In this document: positions 44,820 to 55,000 of the stretch, one piece after another
How positions within the stretch are numbered: the stretch's first letter is position 1
How the letters are laid out: every line of letters starts with the position of its first letter
Origin: Archivesica marissinica
Taxonomy: Eukaryota; Mollusca; Bivalvia; Venerida; Vesicomyidae
Direction of reading: 5' to 3'
Assembly: GCA_014843695.1 (NCBI GenBank)
Contig: CM026391.1
Location: 36,521,064-36,585,063 of the forward strand
DNA: 64,000 nt
Translations under genes and position numbers: made by a program
Notes under the pieces: model-generated
The model's input: only the letters and a program-made list of their open reading frames with translations
Database searches by the model: none
Told to the model about the DNA's origin: nothing

Positions 44820-45178
44820 TTAACCCTTTCCCTCATAGAAGCACCTCTTGACGCCATTACCAATACGGCATACATTGACAATGTAATAGCCAAACCAATG
44901 TTCATAACAAATGCCAGAATCTCATGTAGTCCCAGTAATATCTATGGAGGTGGGATAGATATGGCGACTACTTATCCACTGCATGATAGCTAAATGGCTG
45001 TTGTTTCTATGGAGATATAATAGTATATTAACCTAAATCTCTATGTAGTCCCAGTAATATCTATGGAGGTGGGATAGATATGGTGACTACTTATCCACTG
45101 CATGATAGCTAAATGGCTGTTGTTTCTATGGAGATATAATAGTATATTAACATAAATCTCTATGAACGAAAGGGTTAA
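44820..45178. mobile_element. piggyBac-type MITE with internal 109-bp tandem duplication
   Basis: TTAACCCTTTCCCTCATAGA at the left and TCTATGAACGAAAGGGTTAA at the right: TTAA duplication plus inverted repeats, as in the copy at 23512-23746. A 109-bp internal block (from TGTAGTCCCAGTAATATCTA) is present twice in tandem (about 44935 and 45044) with one or two differences. The 84-codon ORF over it has no domain. Confidence 0.82.
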
Positions 45179-45560
45179 GCAAATTTTACATCATGATATT
45201 TGTTAAAATTACCTTAAAGTAGGTTTCAAAAATTACAGGGTACAGTAAATATGCATTGATGATTGACTTTTTCATGAGAAATTCTTCTTTTCTATTAAAA
45301 GCCTGACAATAAATATTTATACTAGAGGGACCATTATCGGAACAATTCATGTGCGTTCAAAGTGTATATTAATGTCATACGCTTAAAATGCATCACAGTT
45401 CGGTCTCCTATTATTTGAATTGTTGCATTTGGTTTGTACGTGTAGCCAGACCGGTAATACAATAGTGCATGGTGATGGTGTGCTATTAACCTGGAAACAG
45501 GCGTCGATATATGTTGCCTGGTCAGTCAAATAAATATATTTTAACACCGAAACTATCAAT
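45179..45560. other. AT-rich stretch without recognisable features
   Basis: Nothing identifiable between two MITEs. Confidence 0.5.
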
Positions 45561-45735
45561 CCATTTCATTCTGGATACCGTTCAAACAGTATTTGCAAAG
45601 AATATAGAGCGAGATCAGCCGCCACGGAACGTTCCGTCTGATCAGGCTCTATGCTGTTTGCTATTCAGATGATCTGCGGCTGATCTGGATCTATGTTGTT
45701 TGCAAAAGCCTTTAAATGTATTCAGAATGAAATGG
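45561..45735. mobile_element. MITE with CCATTTCATTCTG inverted repeats
   Basis: The left end is CCATTTCATTCTGGATAC and the right end the reverse complement of CCATTTCATTCTGAATAC: 18 bp with one mismatch. Inside, GATCAGCCGC and GCGGCTGATC can also pair, giving an extended hairpin. The right flank is GTTAA; a clean duplication is not visible. Confidence 0.65.
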
Positions 45736-46194
45736 GTTAATTGGGCCGTATTGAGTTTCTGATCATGTCATTTTGCCAGAAGTTAAAAAGTGAAAAATCG
45801 ACAGACTGGAACCCAGGCTAGTGAGCTCTGTTTACCAATAGTCCAGCTGCTCGTGTAAAGGTCTAAGTGGAATTGTATTTTTGTAGTCTGTGCACGAGGA
45901 ATGGAGGCGACTACTTAGATTTTCGATTGTATTTTCTGTTTCAAATATTAAATGTGCTCCCTTTGTGTTGAAGCATGTTGATTTGAACATAGTTTTCTTA
46001 AATTGTTGGGGACATATATTTATATAAATCATTATGCAAGGAAAGCAAAACAACAACACAATATTTACATGTTTCGGCATAAAATCAAAAGTAGTTGGCC
46101 TTCACCCCTGACCTGTTGAAAACGTGTTGACCCAAATACCCAAGAAATATACGACAACGAAACGTGAATGTTATGATGTGTACAATAAGACTAG
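45736..46194. other. Stretch without recognisable features
   Basis: A minus-strand 82-codon ORF (45832-46080) has no domain or codon signature that would support it. Confidence 0.5.
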
Positions 46195-46417
46195 TTTAGT
46201 TTATACAAATTAATGTTAGCTCTATTGCGAAACAAGTTCTTACAACCTATGTTAATCACTCTCGAGACCTCATTCCTGATGGAATCCATCGCCACGAGGG
46301 AGAGAGAAGAGGCAACGTGGAATTTAAATGCCTTCGTAACGGCTCCAATGGGGCTCGAACTCCGGACCTTTCGCACCTGAAGCGAACGCGCATCCACTGC
46401 GCTATCACGACTTCCGA
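46195..46417 (-). mobile_element. SINE C, minus strand
   Basis: On the minus strand: GGAAGTCGTGATAGCGCAGT, GCGTTCGCTTCAGGTGCGAA, GGTCCGGAGTTCGAGCCCCA, GGCGATGGATTCCATCAGGA, GAGAGTGATTAACATAGGTT. A short deletion removes the CCCTTAGGCAAGG segment found in other copies. Confidence 0.9.
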
Positions 46418-46554
46418 CAATAAGATTGACATGCTAAAGCAGAATTATAATAGAATGAATTTAATTTGCGCATAATACGGGCCACATATCGACATTTATG
46501 AAATGTAAAAACACAACAAGATGGCAAATAAATCTAGAGTTTATCGCTTAATAT

Positions 46555-46788
46555 ATTAAGCGCAATGGATGCACGTTCGCTTCAGGTGCGAAAGGTCCGG
46601 AGTTCGAGCCATGCTTGAGCCGTTTTGATTGTGCCCTTAGGCAAGGCATTTAAATTCCATGTTGCTTCTTTCTCTCTCTCCCTCGTGGCGATGGATTCCA
46701 TCATCAATGAGGTGTCGAGAGTGATTAATATAAGTTGTAATAACTTGTTTCACAATCGAGCTAAAATAAATGTGTATAAACTAAACTA
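46555..46788 (+). mobile_element. SINE C, plus strand, 5'-shortened head
   Basis: AGCGCAATGGATGCACGTTC, GCTTCAGGTGCGAAAGGTCC, GGAGTTCGAGCCATGC, CCCTTAGGCAAGGCATTTAA, GGCGATGGATTCCATCATCA and GCTAAAATAAATGTGTATAA. It lies 140 bp from the minus-strand copy, so the two form an inverted pair. Confidence 0.9.
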
Positions 46789-46909
46789 TTAATTTTTGTA
46801 TTGATCTTCATATAATATATTACCATCAACATGAACACGTGCATTACTGGCAAACCAGATACTTTAAAAAAACGTGTTGACCAGTTTCAAATTGATTGGT
46901 GAGCAAGTG

Positions 46910-47168
46910 GGCTTCGTGGCCGATTGGTTACGGTCGCTGACTTCAAATCACTTGGCGCCTCGCTGCTGTAGGTTCTAATCCCACTGGGGGTGTCGAATTA
47001 TTTCATGTACGGGAGTTATCCTTCATGGCTTGTGGAAAGTCGGTGGTTCTACCAGGGTGCCGTGTCTGAAATGCTGTTTAGATGGACACCCGGGGTCTTC
47101 CTCTGTATAATAGATGGAATGTCGCCATTACCCAAGCTGTTGGTGCGACTTTAAACTCCAAACCATGG
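46910..47168 (+). mobile_element. SINE A1, near full length
   Basis: The head is GGGCTTCGTGGCCGATTGGT, then TACGGTCGCTGACTTCAAAT and the B box GTAGGTTCTAATCCCACTGG. The body is GTGTCGAATTATTTCATGTA, GGCTTGTGGAAAGTCGGTGG, TTCTACCAGGGTGCC and GATGGAATGTCGCCATTACC, with GGTGCGACTTTAAACTCCAA at the end. Confidence 0.9.
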
Positions 47169-48119
47169 TTGTGATCGCTGACAAGAAACCTAATTTATAT
47201 AGAGCAACTCACCGGAAACTGTTGGTATTATTTTTGTCACACTACATTTCTTGGACCTTAGTCATTTCACATGTTCGCAGCTTTTTTTCTTTTTCCATTT
47301 TGTAAATGCAATTAATGTTCGGTGAGTCACAGTAATGAATGAAAGAAAGAATGAAATAATCTACCTCTTTATACATACATGTGACATAGCATTCAATTTG
47401 AAGTATTACATTTGTTCTATGAACACTACCATTCATATGGCATTGTTTGTGTCCTATGTCTGTTGAGCCTGACAGAGTAGGATACATAACTGCTTGTATC
47501 TTCTCGCATTCACGTGTAAATAGTTTATTTATTTCATTTTGATTATTTTTTGTTAATGAAATTCATTATTTGCAAGTATTTTCAAATTGTTATTTAAATG
47601 TATAGAAATAAAACCAAACAATCTAATGACTGTGTCATGCCTGGAGTTATAACATGTATCTACATTGAACGATATTGTATGTATTTAAGATCAATCTTGC
47701 ATTACGTATACCAGTTTATATAACGTAAGCAAATCATATATCGATTGTTCAACGTTTTGCGAAAATCGTTATTCACTTTATTGGAAAATAACCAAGCCTG
47801 TTATTTGCATAGTCAGTGTAGTTTACTTCTTCATTCAGACACTCGCTAACATGTTCTACATTGTGCTTATCTGATTTCAAAATCTGTTTTTGTGCGCGGT
47901 CGATTTGAACAGTATAATTCCGTATCTGATAACCCCCCTTCCGCTCCCTCATGTAATTATAAACGCTGCTCGATTGTTTTTAGTTCAAATTATTGGCTAC
48001 TTTCAAAGCTCGTGTCGTATTTAATCATTTTATATCACCGATTTTATATGTACGATCTACTGCCCACTCAAAAGTGATATAGCCTCGATATGGTTTGACT
48101 GGAAGAAGCGTGTTGTTGT
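47169..48119. other. AT-rich stretch without recognisable features
   Basis: About 950 bp without tandem repeats, transposon ends or exon signatures. Short ORFs at 47114-47305, 47242-47487 and 47892-48077 have no domains. Confidence 0.5.
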
Positions 48120-48278
48120 CGAGGCCTGCGTGACCGAGTGGTTACGGTCGTTAACTTCAAATCACTTGCCCCTCACCGCTGTGGGTTCGAATACTTGCGG
48201 AAGGTCGATGTTCCTACCCGTATATATTCCCGTGTCTCAGGGGACCCCGGGGTCACCAATAAGAGTGGGATATTATCA
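48120..48278 (+). mobile_element. SINE A1 with internal deletion
   Basis: The head is intact: GAGGCCTGCGTGACCGAGTG, GTTACGGTCGTTAACTTCAA, CCTCACCGCTGTGGGTTCGA. The part from the B box to the middle of the body is deleted, and the sequence resumes at CTTGCGGAAGGTCGATGTTC. It shows the CACCGCTGT left side of the unit amplified at 13333-14112. Confidence 0.85.
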
Positions 48279-48295
48279 CCATAAATCACATTATT

Positions 48296-48518
48296 ATGTG
48301 TGTTTTACGTTTATTTATCGTCGCTACCGGTTGCCCTGAAGAGGTCATTTTAGATTTTGGAGGATAGTGCATGATACAGACAAGAGACCCATTCCAGAGT
48401 CTCCTCTGGTTCTTTTACGTGCACGGTGTAAAGTGTAAAGCACCGACACGAGACCTTGGTTTAACGTCCAATCTGAAAGACTGTTAATTGTATTATGGTC
48501 AGACGGGGGATCGAAATC
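48296..48518 (-). mobile_element. SINE D, minus strand, head-truncated
   Basis: The body, read on the plus strand (TTTATTTATCGTCGCTACCG, GGAGGATAGTGCATGATACA, TCTCCTCTGGTTCTTTTACG, ACCTTGGTTTAACGTCC), leads into TCAGACGGGGGATCGAA. The rest of the tRNA-like head is missing. Confidence 0.86.
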
Positions 48519-49016
48519 ATATTGCACCATATTTAGACATTAAGAACGTAACTGCAATCACCATTCGAACTTAAATAAATAAGTGCTTAAGACATGAGTT
48601 GTACACCTCAAGCCGCAATGGGTGGGCAACCTTTCGTCCCTTACTTAGAGTGCATTCGGGTAGGCAGGCCTATTTAAACTCGAATCGCGACGCACGTGTG
48701 TTTATTTTTCGTCGAGACCAGGGTCCGGTTCCACGAAACATACAATGTTTTTGCTATGACAAGAGTAAACACAACCAGCTGTTTGACTTGTTGGTTTACT
48801 GTAGTATTTAATAACGACAGTAGTATTTGGCGGGTATATAAAACACTGACTTAAAGGTTTCGTAAACTTCACTGGTGTGTTATAGCTACCACCAAGGGTG
48901 TAGGAACCATTGTAACCGGTATTGCGTGTGGGAATACCGCTGAGGAATCTTCAAGAAACGATGACCCACGTTCACGTGTACAATATAGATTTAAGCTCAA
49001 AATGGCGCTCATATGA
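48519..49016. other. Stretch without recognisable features
   Basis: Unique-looking sequence. A 70-codon ORF at 48599-48811 has no recognisable domain. Confidence 0.5.
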
Positions 49017-49112
49017 TGCGTCTCGAGAGTGATTAATATAAGTTGTAATAACTTGTTTCGCAATCGAGCTAAAATAAATTTGTATATACTATTGTATAAA
49101 CTATAGACTAAC
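49017..49112 (+). mobile_element. SINE C, 3' tail only
   Basis: CGTCTCGAGAGTGATTAATA, TAAGTTGTAATAACTTGTTT, CGCAATCGAGCTAAAATAAA and TTTGTATA, then a repeated CTATTGTATAAACTA. The head and body are absent, typical of 5' truncation. Confidence 0.85.
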
Positions 49113-49159
49113 ACCACCCAACAGTATACAGGACGATGACGATAGGCAATCATTGGCTC

Positions 49160-49355
49160 AGCTGACCTCAATGTGCGAGGCTGCCTCATCGCTGTATGTT
49201 CAGCTGACCCTGCATGTGCGAGGCTGCCTCATCGCTGTAGGTTCAGCTGACCCTGCATGTGCGAGGCTGCCTCATCGCTGTAGGTTCAGCTGACCCTGCA
49301 TGTGCGAGGCTGCCTCATCGCTGTAGGTTCAGCTGACCCTGCATGTGCGAGGCTG
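49160..49355. repeat. 43-bp tandem repeat, 4.5 copies
   Basis: The unit is AGCTGACCCTGCATGTGCGA then GGCTGCCTCATCGCTGTAGG TTC. The part CATCGCTGTAGGTTC resembles the B-box side of SINE A1 (CGCTGTAGGTTCTAATCCC near 46975), so it may be another SINE-derived expansion. Confidence 0.92.
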
Positions 49356-49410
49356 TCCCAAAATACTTCTTGTCATGCTTTATTCTGAGGACGTTATGAC
49401 TATTACCAAT

Positions 49411-50311
49411 GCCAGGCAGTATACACAAAACACAGGCCAGGCAGTATACATAAAACACAGGCCAGGCAGTATACACAAAACACAGGTCAGGCAGTATACA
49501 TAAAACACAGGCCAGGCAGTATACACAAAACACAGGCCAGGCAGTATACACAAAACACAGGCCAGGCAGTATACATAAAACACAGGCCAGGCAGTATACA
49601 CGAAACACAGGTCAGGCAGTATACATAAAACACAGGCCAGGCAGTATACACAAAACACAGGTCAGGCAGTATACATAAAACACAGGCCAGGCAGTATACA
49701 CAAAACACAGGCCAGGCAGTATACACAAAACACAGGCCAGGCAGTATACATAAAACACAGGCCAGGCAGTATACACGAAACACAGGTCAGGCAGTATACA
49801 TAAAACACAGGCCAGGCAGTATACACAAAACACAGGTCAGGCAGTATACATAAAACACAGGCCAGGCAGTATACACAAAACACAGGTCATGTAGTATGCA
49901 CAAAACAAAGGCCAGGCAGTATACACAATACACAGGCCGGGCAGTATACACAATACACAGGCCGGGCAGTATACACAAAACACAGGCCAGGCAGTATACA
50001 CAAAACACAGGCCAGGCAGAATATACAAAACACAGGCCAGGCAGTATACACGAAAACAAAGGTCAGGCAGTATACACAAAACACAGGCCGGGCAGTATAC
50101 ACAAAACACAGGCCAGGCAGTATACACAAAACACAGGCCAGCCAGTATACACAAAACACAGGCTATGCAGTATAGACAAAACAAAGGCCAGGCAGTATAC
50201 ACAAAACACAGGCCAGGCAGTATACATAAAACACAGGTCAGGCAGTATACACAAAACAAAGGCCAGGCAGTATACACAAAACACAGGCCAGGCAGTATAC
50301 ACAAAACAAAG
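49411..50311. repeat. 25-bp minisatellite, 36 copies
   Basis: The unit is GCCAGGCAGTATACACAAAA plus CACAG. Variants are GTCAGG, GCCGGG, ATACATAAAA and AACAAAG. A five- to seven-unit pattern including GTCAGG, CATAAAA and CGAAACAC is repeated near 49490-49640 and 49670-49830. ORFs on both strands are periodic artefacts. Confidence 0.96.
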
Positions 50312-50318
50312 TTTAGCG

Positions 50319-50652
50319 TACAAGCGTCTGTGTGATCATTTGTCCAGACTACAAGCGTCTGTGGGCGGATTTGTCCAGACTACAAACGTATGTGGGATCA
50401 TTTGTTCAGACTACAAGCGTTTGTGGGCTCATTTGTCCTCGCTACAAGCGTATGTGGGCTCAGTTGTCCAGACGACAAGCGTCTGTGGGCTAAGTTGTCC
50501 AGACGACAAGCGGCTGTGGGCTCAGTTGTCCAGACGACAAGCGGCTGTGGGCTCAGTTGTCCAGACGACAAGCGGCTGTGGGCTCAGTTGTCCACACTAC
50601 AAGCGGCTGGTGGCTCATTTGCCCACATTATAAGCATATGTGGGCTCATGTG
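50319..50652. repeat. 31-bp minisatellite, about 10.7 copies
   Basis: The unit is TACAAGCGTCTGTGGGCTCA plus TTTGTCCAGAC. The central units change to GACAAGCGGCTGTGGGCTCA and GTTGTCCAGAC and are nearly identical to each other. The outer ones are more diverged. It follows the 25-bp array almost directly. Confidence 0.95.
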
Positions 50653-51128
50653 TGTAGCTATGTTCATGTTTATTTGCTCGGAGTTATGTGTTGTACTTGT
50701 CAGCTCACATAACCTGCAGGCTCCCGTAACAGTATGTTACGGTATAATCCAGCATCCGTCTGTCAAATGACTCCTTCATATGAACCGTTGCTAGGCAGGA
50801 GGTTACGTTTGTTCTGTGGCGTCTACACGTTTTGGGCAAATTGAGCAATTTAGGTGAGATGTCTCCTCGTGTAGATTTATTTGAAATGGCGATCACCGAG
50901 ACATACATACGGTCGAATATATGTGCCGAGAATGACTGTGTTGACTACCTCGGTTCTGTTGTCTAGCTGAGGCATCCATGTACACGAGGTTCTTCTTTCG
51001 TCTAGCAGGTGACATAACAACGCCACTGGAGCGTGCATTCCCATGTTGCAAGGTCGACACAAAAAGATCCCTGAATCCTATCATGTTGCTACGAGATATT
51101 CAGCTACCGTGAGGTCAACCGGGTAAGT
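50653..51128. other. Stretch without recognisable features
   Basis: Mixed-composition sequence with short domain-free ORFs on the minus strand (50705-50908, 50877-51084). I cannot assign it. Confidence 0.5.
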
Positions 51129-51362
51129 TTGTTTATACAAATTTATTTTAGCTCGATTGCGAAACAAGTTCTTTCAACTTATATTAATCACTCTCGAGAC
51201 CACATTCCTGATGGCATCCATCGCCACGAGGGAGAGAGAAGAGGCAACGTGGAATTTAAATGCCTTGCCTAAGGGCACAATCGTAACGGCTCCAGCGGGG
51301 CTCGAACTCCGGACCTTTCGCACCTGAAGCGAACGCGCATCTACTGCGCTATCACGACTTCC
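51129..51362 (-). mobile_element. SINE C, minus strand, full length
   Basis: On the minus strand it begins GGAAGTCGTGATAGCGCAGT and includes GCGTTCGCTTCAGGTGCGAA, GGTCCGGAGTTCGAGCCCCG, TTGTGCCCTTAGGCAAGGCA and the tail GAGAGTGATTAATATAAGTT, ending GCTAAAATAAATTTGTATAA. Its head end touches the truncated foldback element at 51364. Confidence 0.92.
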
Positions 51363-51363
51363 A

Positions 51364-52008
51364 TCGTGTAGGTTTATTCGGCAAAAATGTACGTCAAAAA
51401 GAGATTTCTTAGCATTTTCAATTTATTTTGAAAATTTCTAAAGCGGCGCAATTCACGTTGAAACGAGCGTTGAAACGAGCGTTCTGATTGGATTATTAGA
51501 ATGTAACAAGATGTTCGTTTTTTATATGAAGAATAATCATAATCCAATCAGAACGCTCGTTTCAACGCGAACTGCGCCGCTTGAGAAATGTTCAAAACAA
51601 ATTGAAAAATTCTCCGAAATCTCTTTTTGACGTACATTTTTGCCGAATAAACCTACACGTTAGTGGAAACACATTTTATTGATAATGTTATTCACTGTTA
51701 AAACTCTCCCGTCGAAGATTTTTTGTTGTTGCTGACAGAACCCGTGTCCTAGTATGGAAATGTGACCTGCTATGGCCAATGTCTGTGGCAATTGTTTGCA
51801 AAGTATACATGCACGCAGCTTAAAGTTGTGTTTTATTTGAAGAACAATATAACGACTCGGGATAGGCGTTATATTTGGACAGATTTGTACAAAATTGTTT
51901 CAGATAGGGCCATTTCACTGATCGATGCGAAATCTGACATCCCACAGAGTAGAATCCCTGTACTTAAATATATATACTAGTACCCCCAAACGTGCCGAAT
52001 CCCTGTGG
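51364..52008. mobile_element. Second foldback element copy, opposite orientation, one arm truncated
   Basis: The left arm is short and starts at CGTGTAGGTTTATTCGGC. The right arm is complete and ends CCGAATCCCTGTGG at 52008. Its left arm carries the TAGCATTTTC / AAGCGGCGCAATTC variants of the right arm of the 38924 copy. Its right arm carries the left-arm variants, and the spacer is reverse-complemented. So it is the same element inserted in the other direction. A 17-bp repeat of GTTGAAACGAGCG sequence near 51457-51480 is private to this copy. The 27-bp satellite begins right at its end. Confidence 0.9.
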
Positions 52009-55000
52009 TTGCCTCTCCCTCGATACATGTCCCTGTTGCTTCTCCCTAGAGATATGTCCTGTTGCCTCTCCCTCGATATATGTCCTGTTGCCTCTCCCTC
52101 GATACATGTCCCTGTTGCCTCTTCCTCGAGATATGTCCCTGTTGCCTCTCCCTCGATACATGTCCCTGTTGCCTCTCCTTCGATATATGTCCATGTTGCC
52201 TCTCCCGCGATATATGACCCTGTTGCCTCTCCTTCGATATATGTCCCTGTTGCCTCTCCTTCCATATATGTCCCTGTTGCCTCTCCCGCGATATATGACC
52301 CTGTTGCCTCTCCTTCGATATATGTCCCTGTTGCCTCTCCTTCCATATATGTCCCTGTTGCCTCTCCCGCGATATATGTCCCTGTTGCCTTTCCCTCGAG
52401 ATATGTCCCTGTTGCCTTTCCCTCGATACATGTCCCTGTTGCCTCTCCTTCGATACATGTCCCTGTTGCCTCTCCCTCGATACATGTCCCTGTTGCGTCT
52501 CTCTTGATATATGTCCCTGTTGCCTCTCCTTTGATATATGTCCCTGTTGCCTCTCCCTCGAGATATGTCCCTGTTGCCGCTCCCTCGAGATATGTCCCTG
52601 CTGCCTCTCCCTCGATATATGTCCCTGCTGCATCTCCCTCGATATATGTCCCTGTTGCATCTCCCTAGATATATGTCCATGTTGCCTCTCCCTCGATACA
52701 TGTCCCTGTTGCCTCTCCTTCGATATATGTCCCTGTTGCCTCTCCCGCGATATATGACCCTGTTGCCTCTCTTTCGATATATGTCCCTGTTGCCTCTCCT
52801 TCCATATATGTCCCTGTTGCCTCTCCCGCGATATATGACCCTGTAGCCTCTCCCTAGATATATGTCCCTGTTGCCTCTCCTTCGATATATGTCCCTGTTG
52901 CCTCCCCCGCGATATATGTCCCTGTTGCCTCTCCTTCGATATATGTCCCTGTTGCCTCTCCCTTGATATATGACCCTGTTGCCTCTCCCTAGATATATGT
53001 CCCTGTTGCCTCTCCTTCGATATATGTCCATGTTGCCTCTCCTTCGATATATGTCCCTGTTGCCTCTCCCGCGATATATGACCCTGTTGCCTCTCCTTCG
53101 ATATATGTCCCTGTTGCCTCTCCCTCGATATATGTCCCTGCTGCCTCTCCTTCGATATATGTCCCTGTTGCCTCTCCTTCGATATATGTCCCTGTTGCCT
53201 CTCCCGCGATATATGTCCCTGTAGTCTCTCCCTCGATATATGTCCCTGTTGCCTCTCCCGCGATATATGTCCCTGTTGCCTTTCCCTCGAGATATGTCCC
53301 TGTTGCCTTTCCCTCGATACATGTCCCTGTTGCCTCTCCTTCGATATATGTCCCTGTTGCCTCTCCCGCGATATATGACCCTGTTGCCTCTCCTTCGATA
53401 TATGTCCCTGTTGCCTCTCCTTCCATATATGTCCCTGTTGCCTCTCCCGCGATATATGACACTGTTGCCTCTCCCTAGATATATGTCCCTGTTGCCTCTC
53501 CCTCGATACATGTCCCTGTTGCCTCTCCCTCGATACATGTCCCTGTTGCCTCTCCCTCGATACATGTCCCTGTTGCGTCTCTCTTGATATATGTCCCTGT
53601 TGCCTCTCCTTTGATATATGTCCCTGTTGCCTCTCCCTCGAGATATGTCCCAGTTGCCGCTCCCTCGAGATATGTCCCTGCTGCCTCTCCCTCGATATAT
53701 GTCCCTGCTGCCTCTCCCTCGATATATGTCCCTGTTGCCTCTCCCTAGATATATGTCCATGTTTCCTCTCCCTCGATACATGTCCCTGTTGCCTCTCCTT
53801 CGATATATGGCCCTGTTGCCTCTCCCGTGATATATGACCCTGTTGCCTCTCTTTCGATATATGTCCCTGTTGCCTCTCCTTCCATATATGTCCCTGTTGC
53901 CTCTCCCGCGATATATGACCCTGTTGCCTCTCTTTCGATATATGTCCCTGTTGCCTCTCCTTCCATATATGTCCCTGTTGCCTCTCCCGCGATATATGAC
54001 CCTGTTGCCTCTCCCTAGATATATGTCCCTGTTGCCTCTCCTTCGATATATGTCCCTGTTGCCTCCCCCGCGATATATGTCCCTGTTGCCTCTCCCTTGA
54101 TATATGACCCTGTTGCCTCTCCCTAGATATATGTCCCTGTTGCCTCTCCTTCGATATATGTCCATGTTGCCTCTCCTTCGATATATGTCCCTGTTGCCTC
54201 TCCCGCGATATATGACCCTGTTGCCTCTCCTTCGATATATGTCCCTGTTGCCTCTCCCTCGATATATGTCCCTGCTGCCTCTCCTTCGATATATGTCCCT
54301 GTTGCCTCTCCTTCGATATATGTCCCTGTTGCCTCTCCCGCGATATATGTCCCTGTAGTCTCTCCCTCGATATATGTCCCTGTTGCCTCTCCCGCGATAT
54401 ATGTCCCTGTTGCCTTTCCCTCGAGATATGTCCCTGTTGCCTTTCCCTCGATACATGTCCCTGTTGCCTCTCCTTCGATATATGTCCCTGTTGCCTCTCC
54501 TGCGATATATGACCCTGTTGCCTCTCCTTCGATATATGTCCCTGTTGCCTCTCCTTCCATATATGTCCCTGTTGCCTCTCCCGCGATATATGACACTGTT
54601 GCCTCTCCCTAGATATATGTCCCTGTTGCCTCTCCCTCGATACATGTCCCTGTTGCCTCTCCCTCGATACATGTCCCTGTTGCCTCTCCCTCGATACATG
54701 TCCCTGTTGCGTCTCTCTTGATATATGTCCCTGTTGCCTCTCCTTTGATATATGTCCCTGTTGCCTCTCCCTCGAGATATGTCCCAGTTGCCTCTCCCTC
54801 TATATATGTCCCTGCTGCATCTCCCTCGATATATGTCCCTGTTGCCTCTCCCTAGATATATGTCAATGTTTCCTCTCCCTCGATAAATGTCCCTGTTGCC
54901 TCTCCTTCGATATATGTCCCTGTTGCCTCTCCCGCGATATATGACCCTGTTGCCTCTCTTTCGATATATGTCCATGTTGCCTCTCCTTCCATATATGTCC

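Noticed and set aside
48927..48934. TGTGGGAA as a second CSL site
   Set aside because: It fits YGTGRGAA, but it is 6.6 kb past the gene, in featureless sequence. In 64 kb several such matches are expected by chance.
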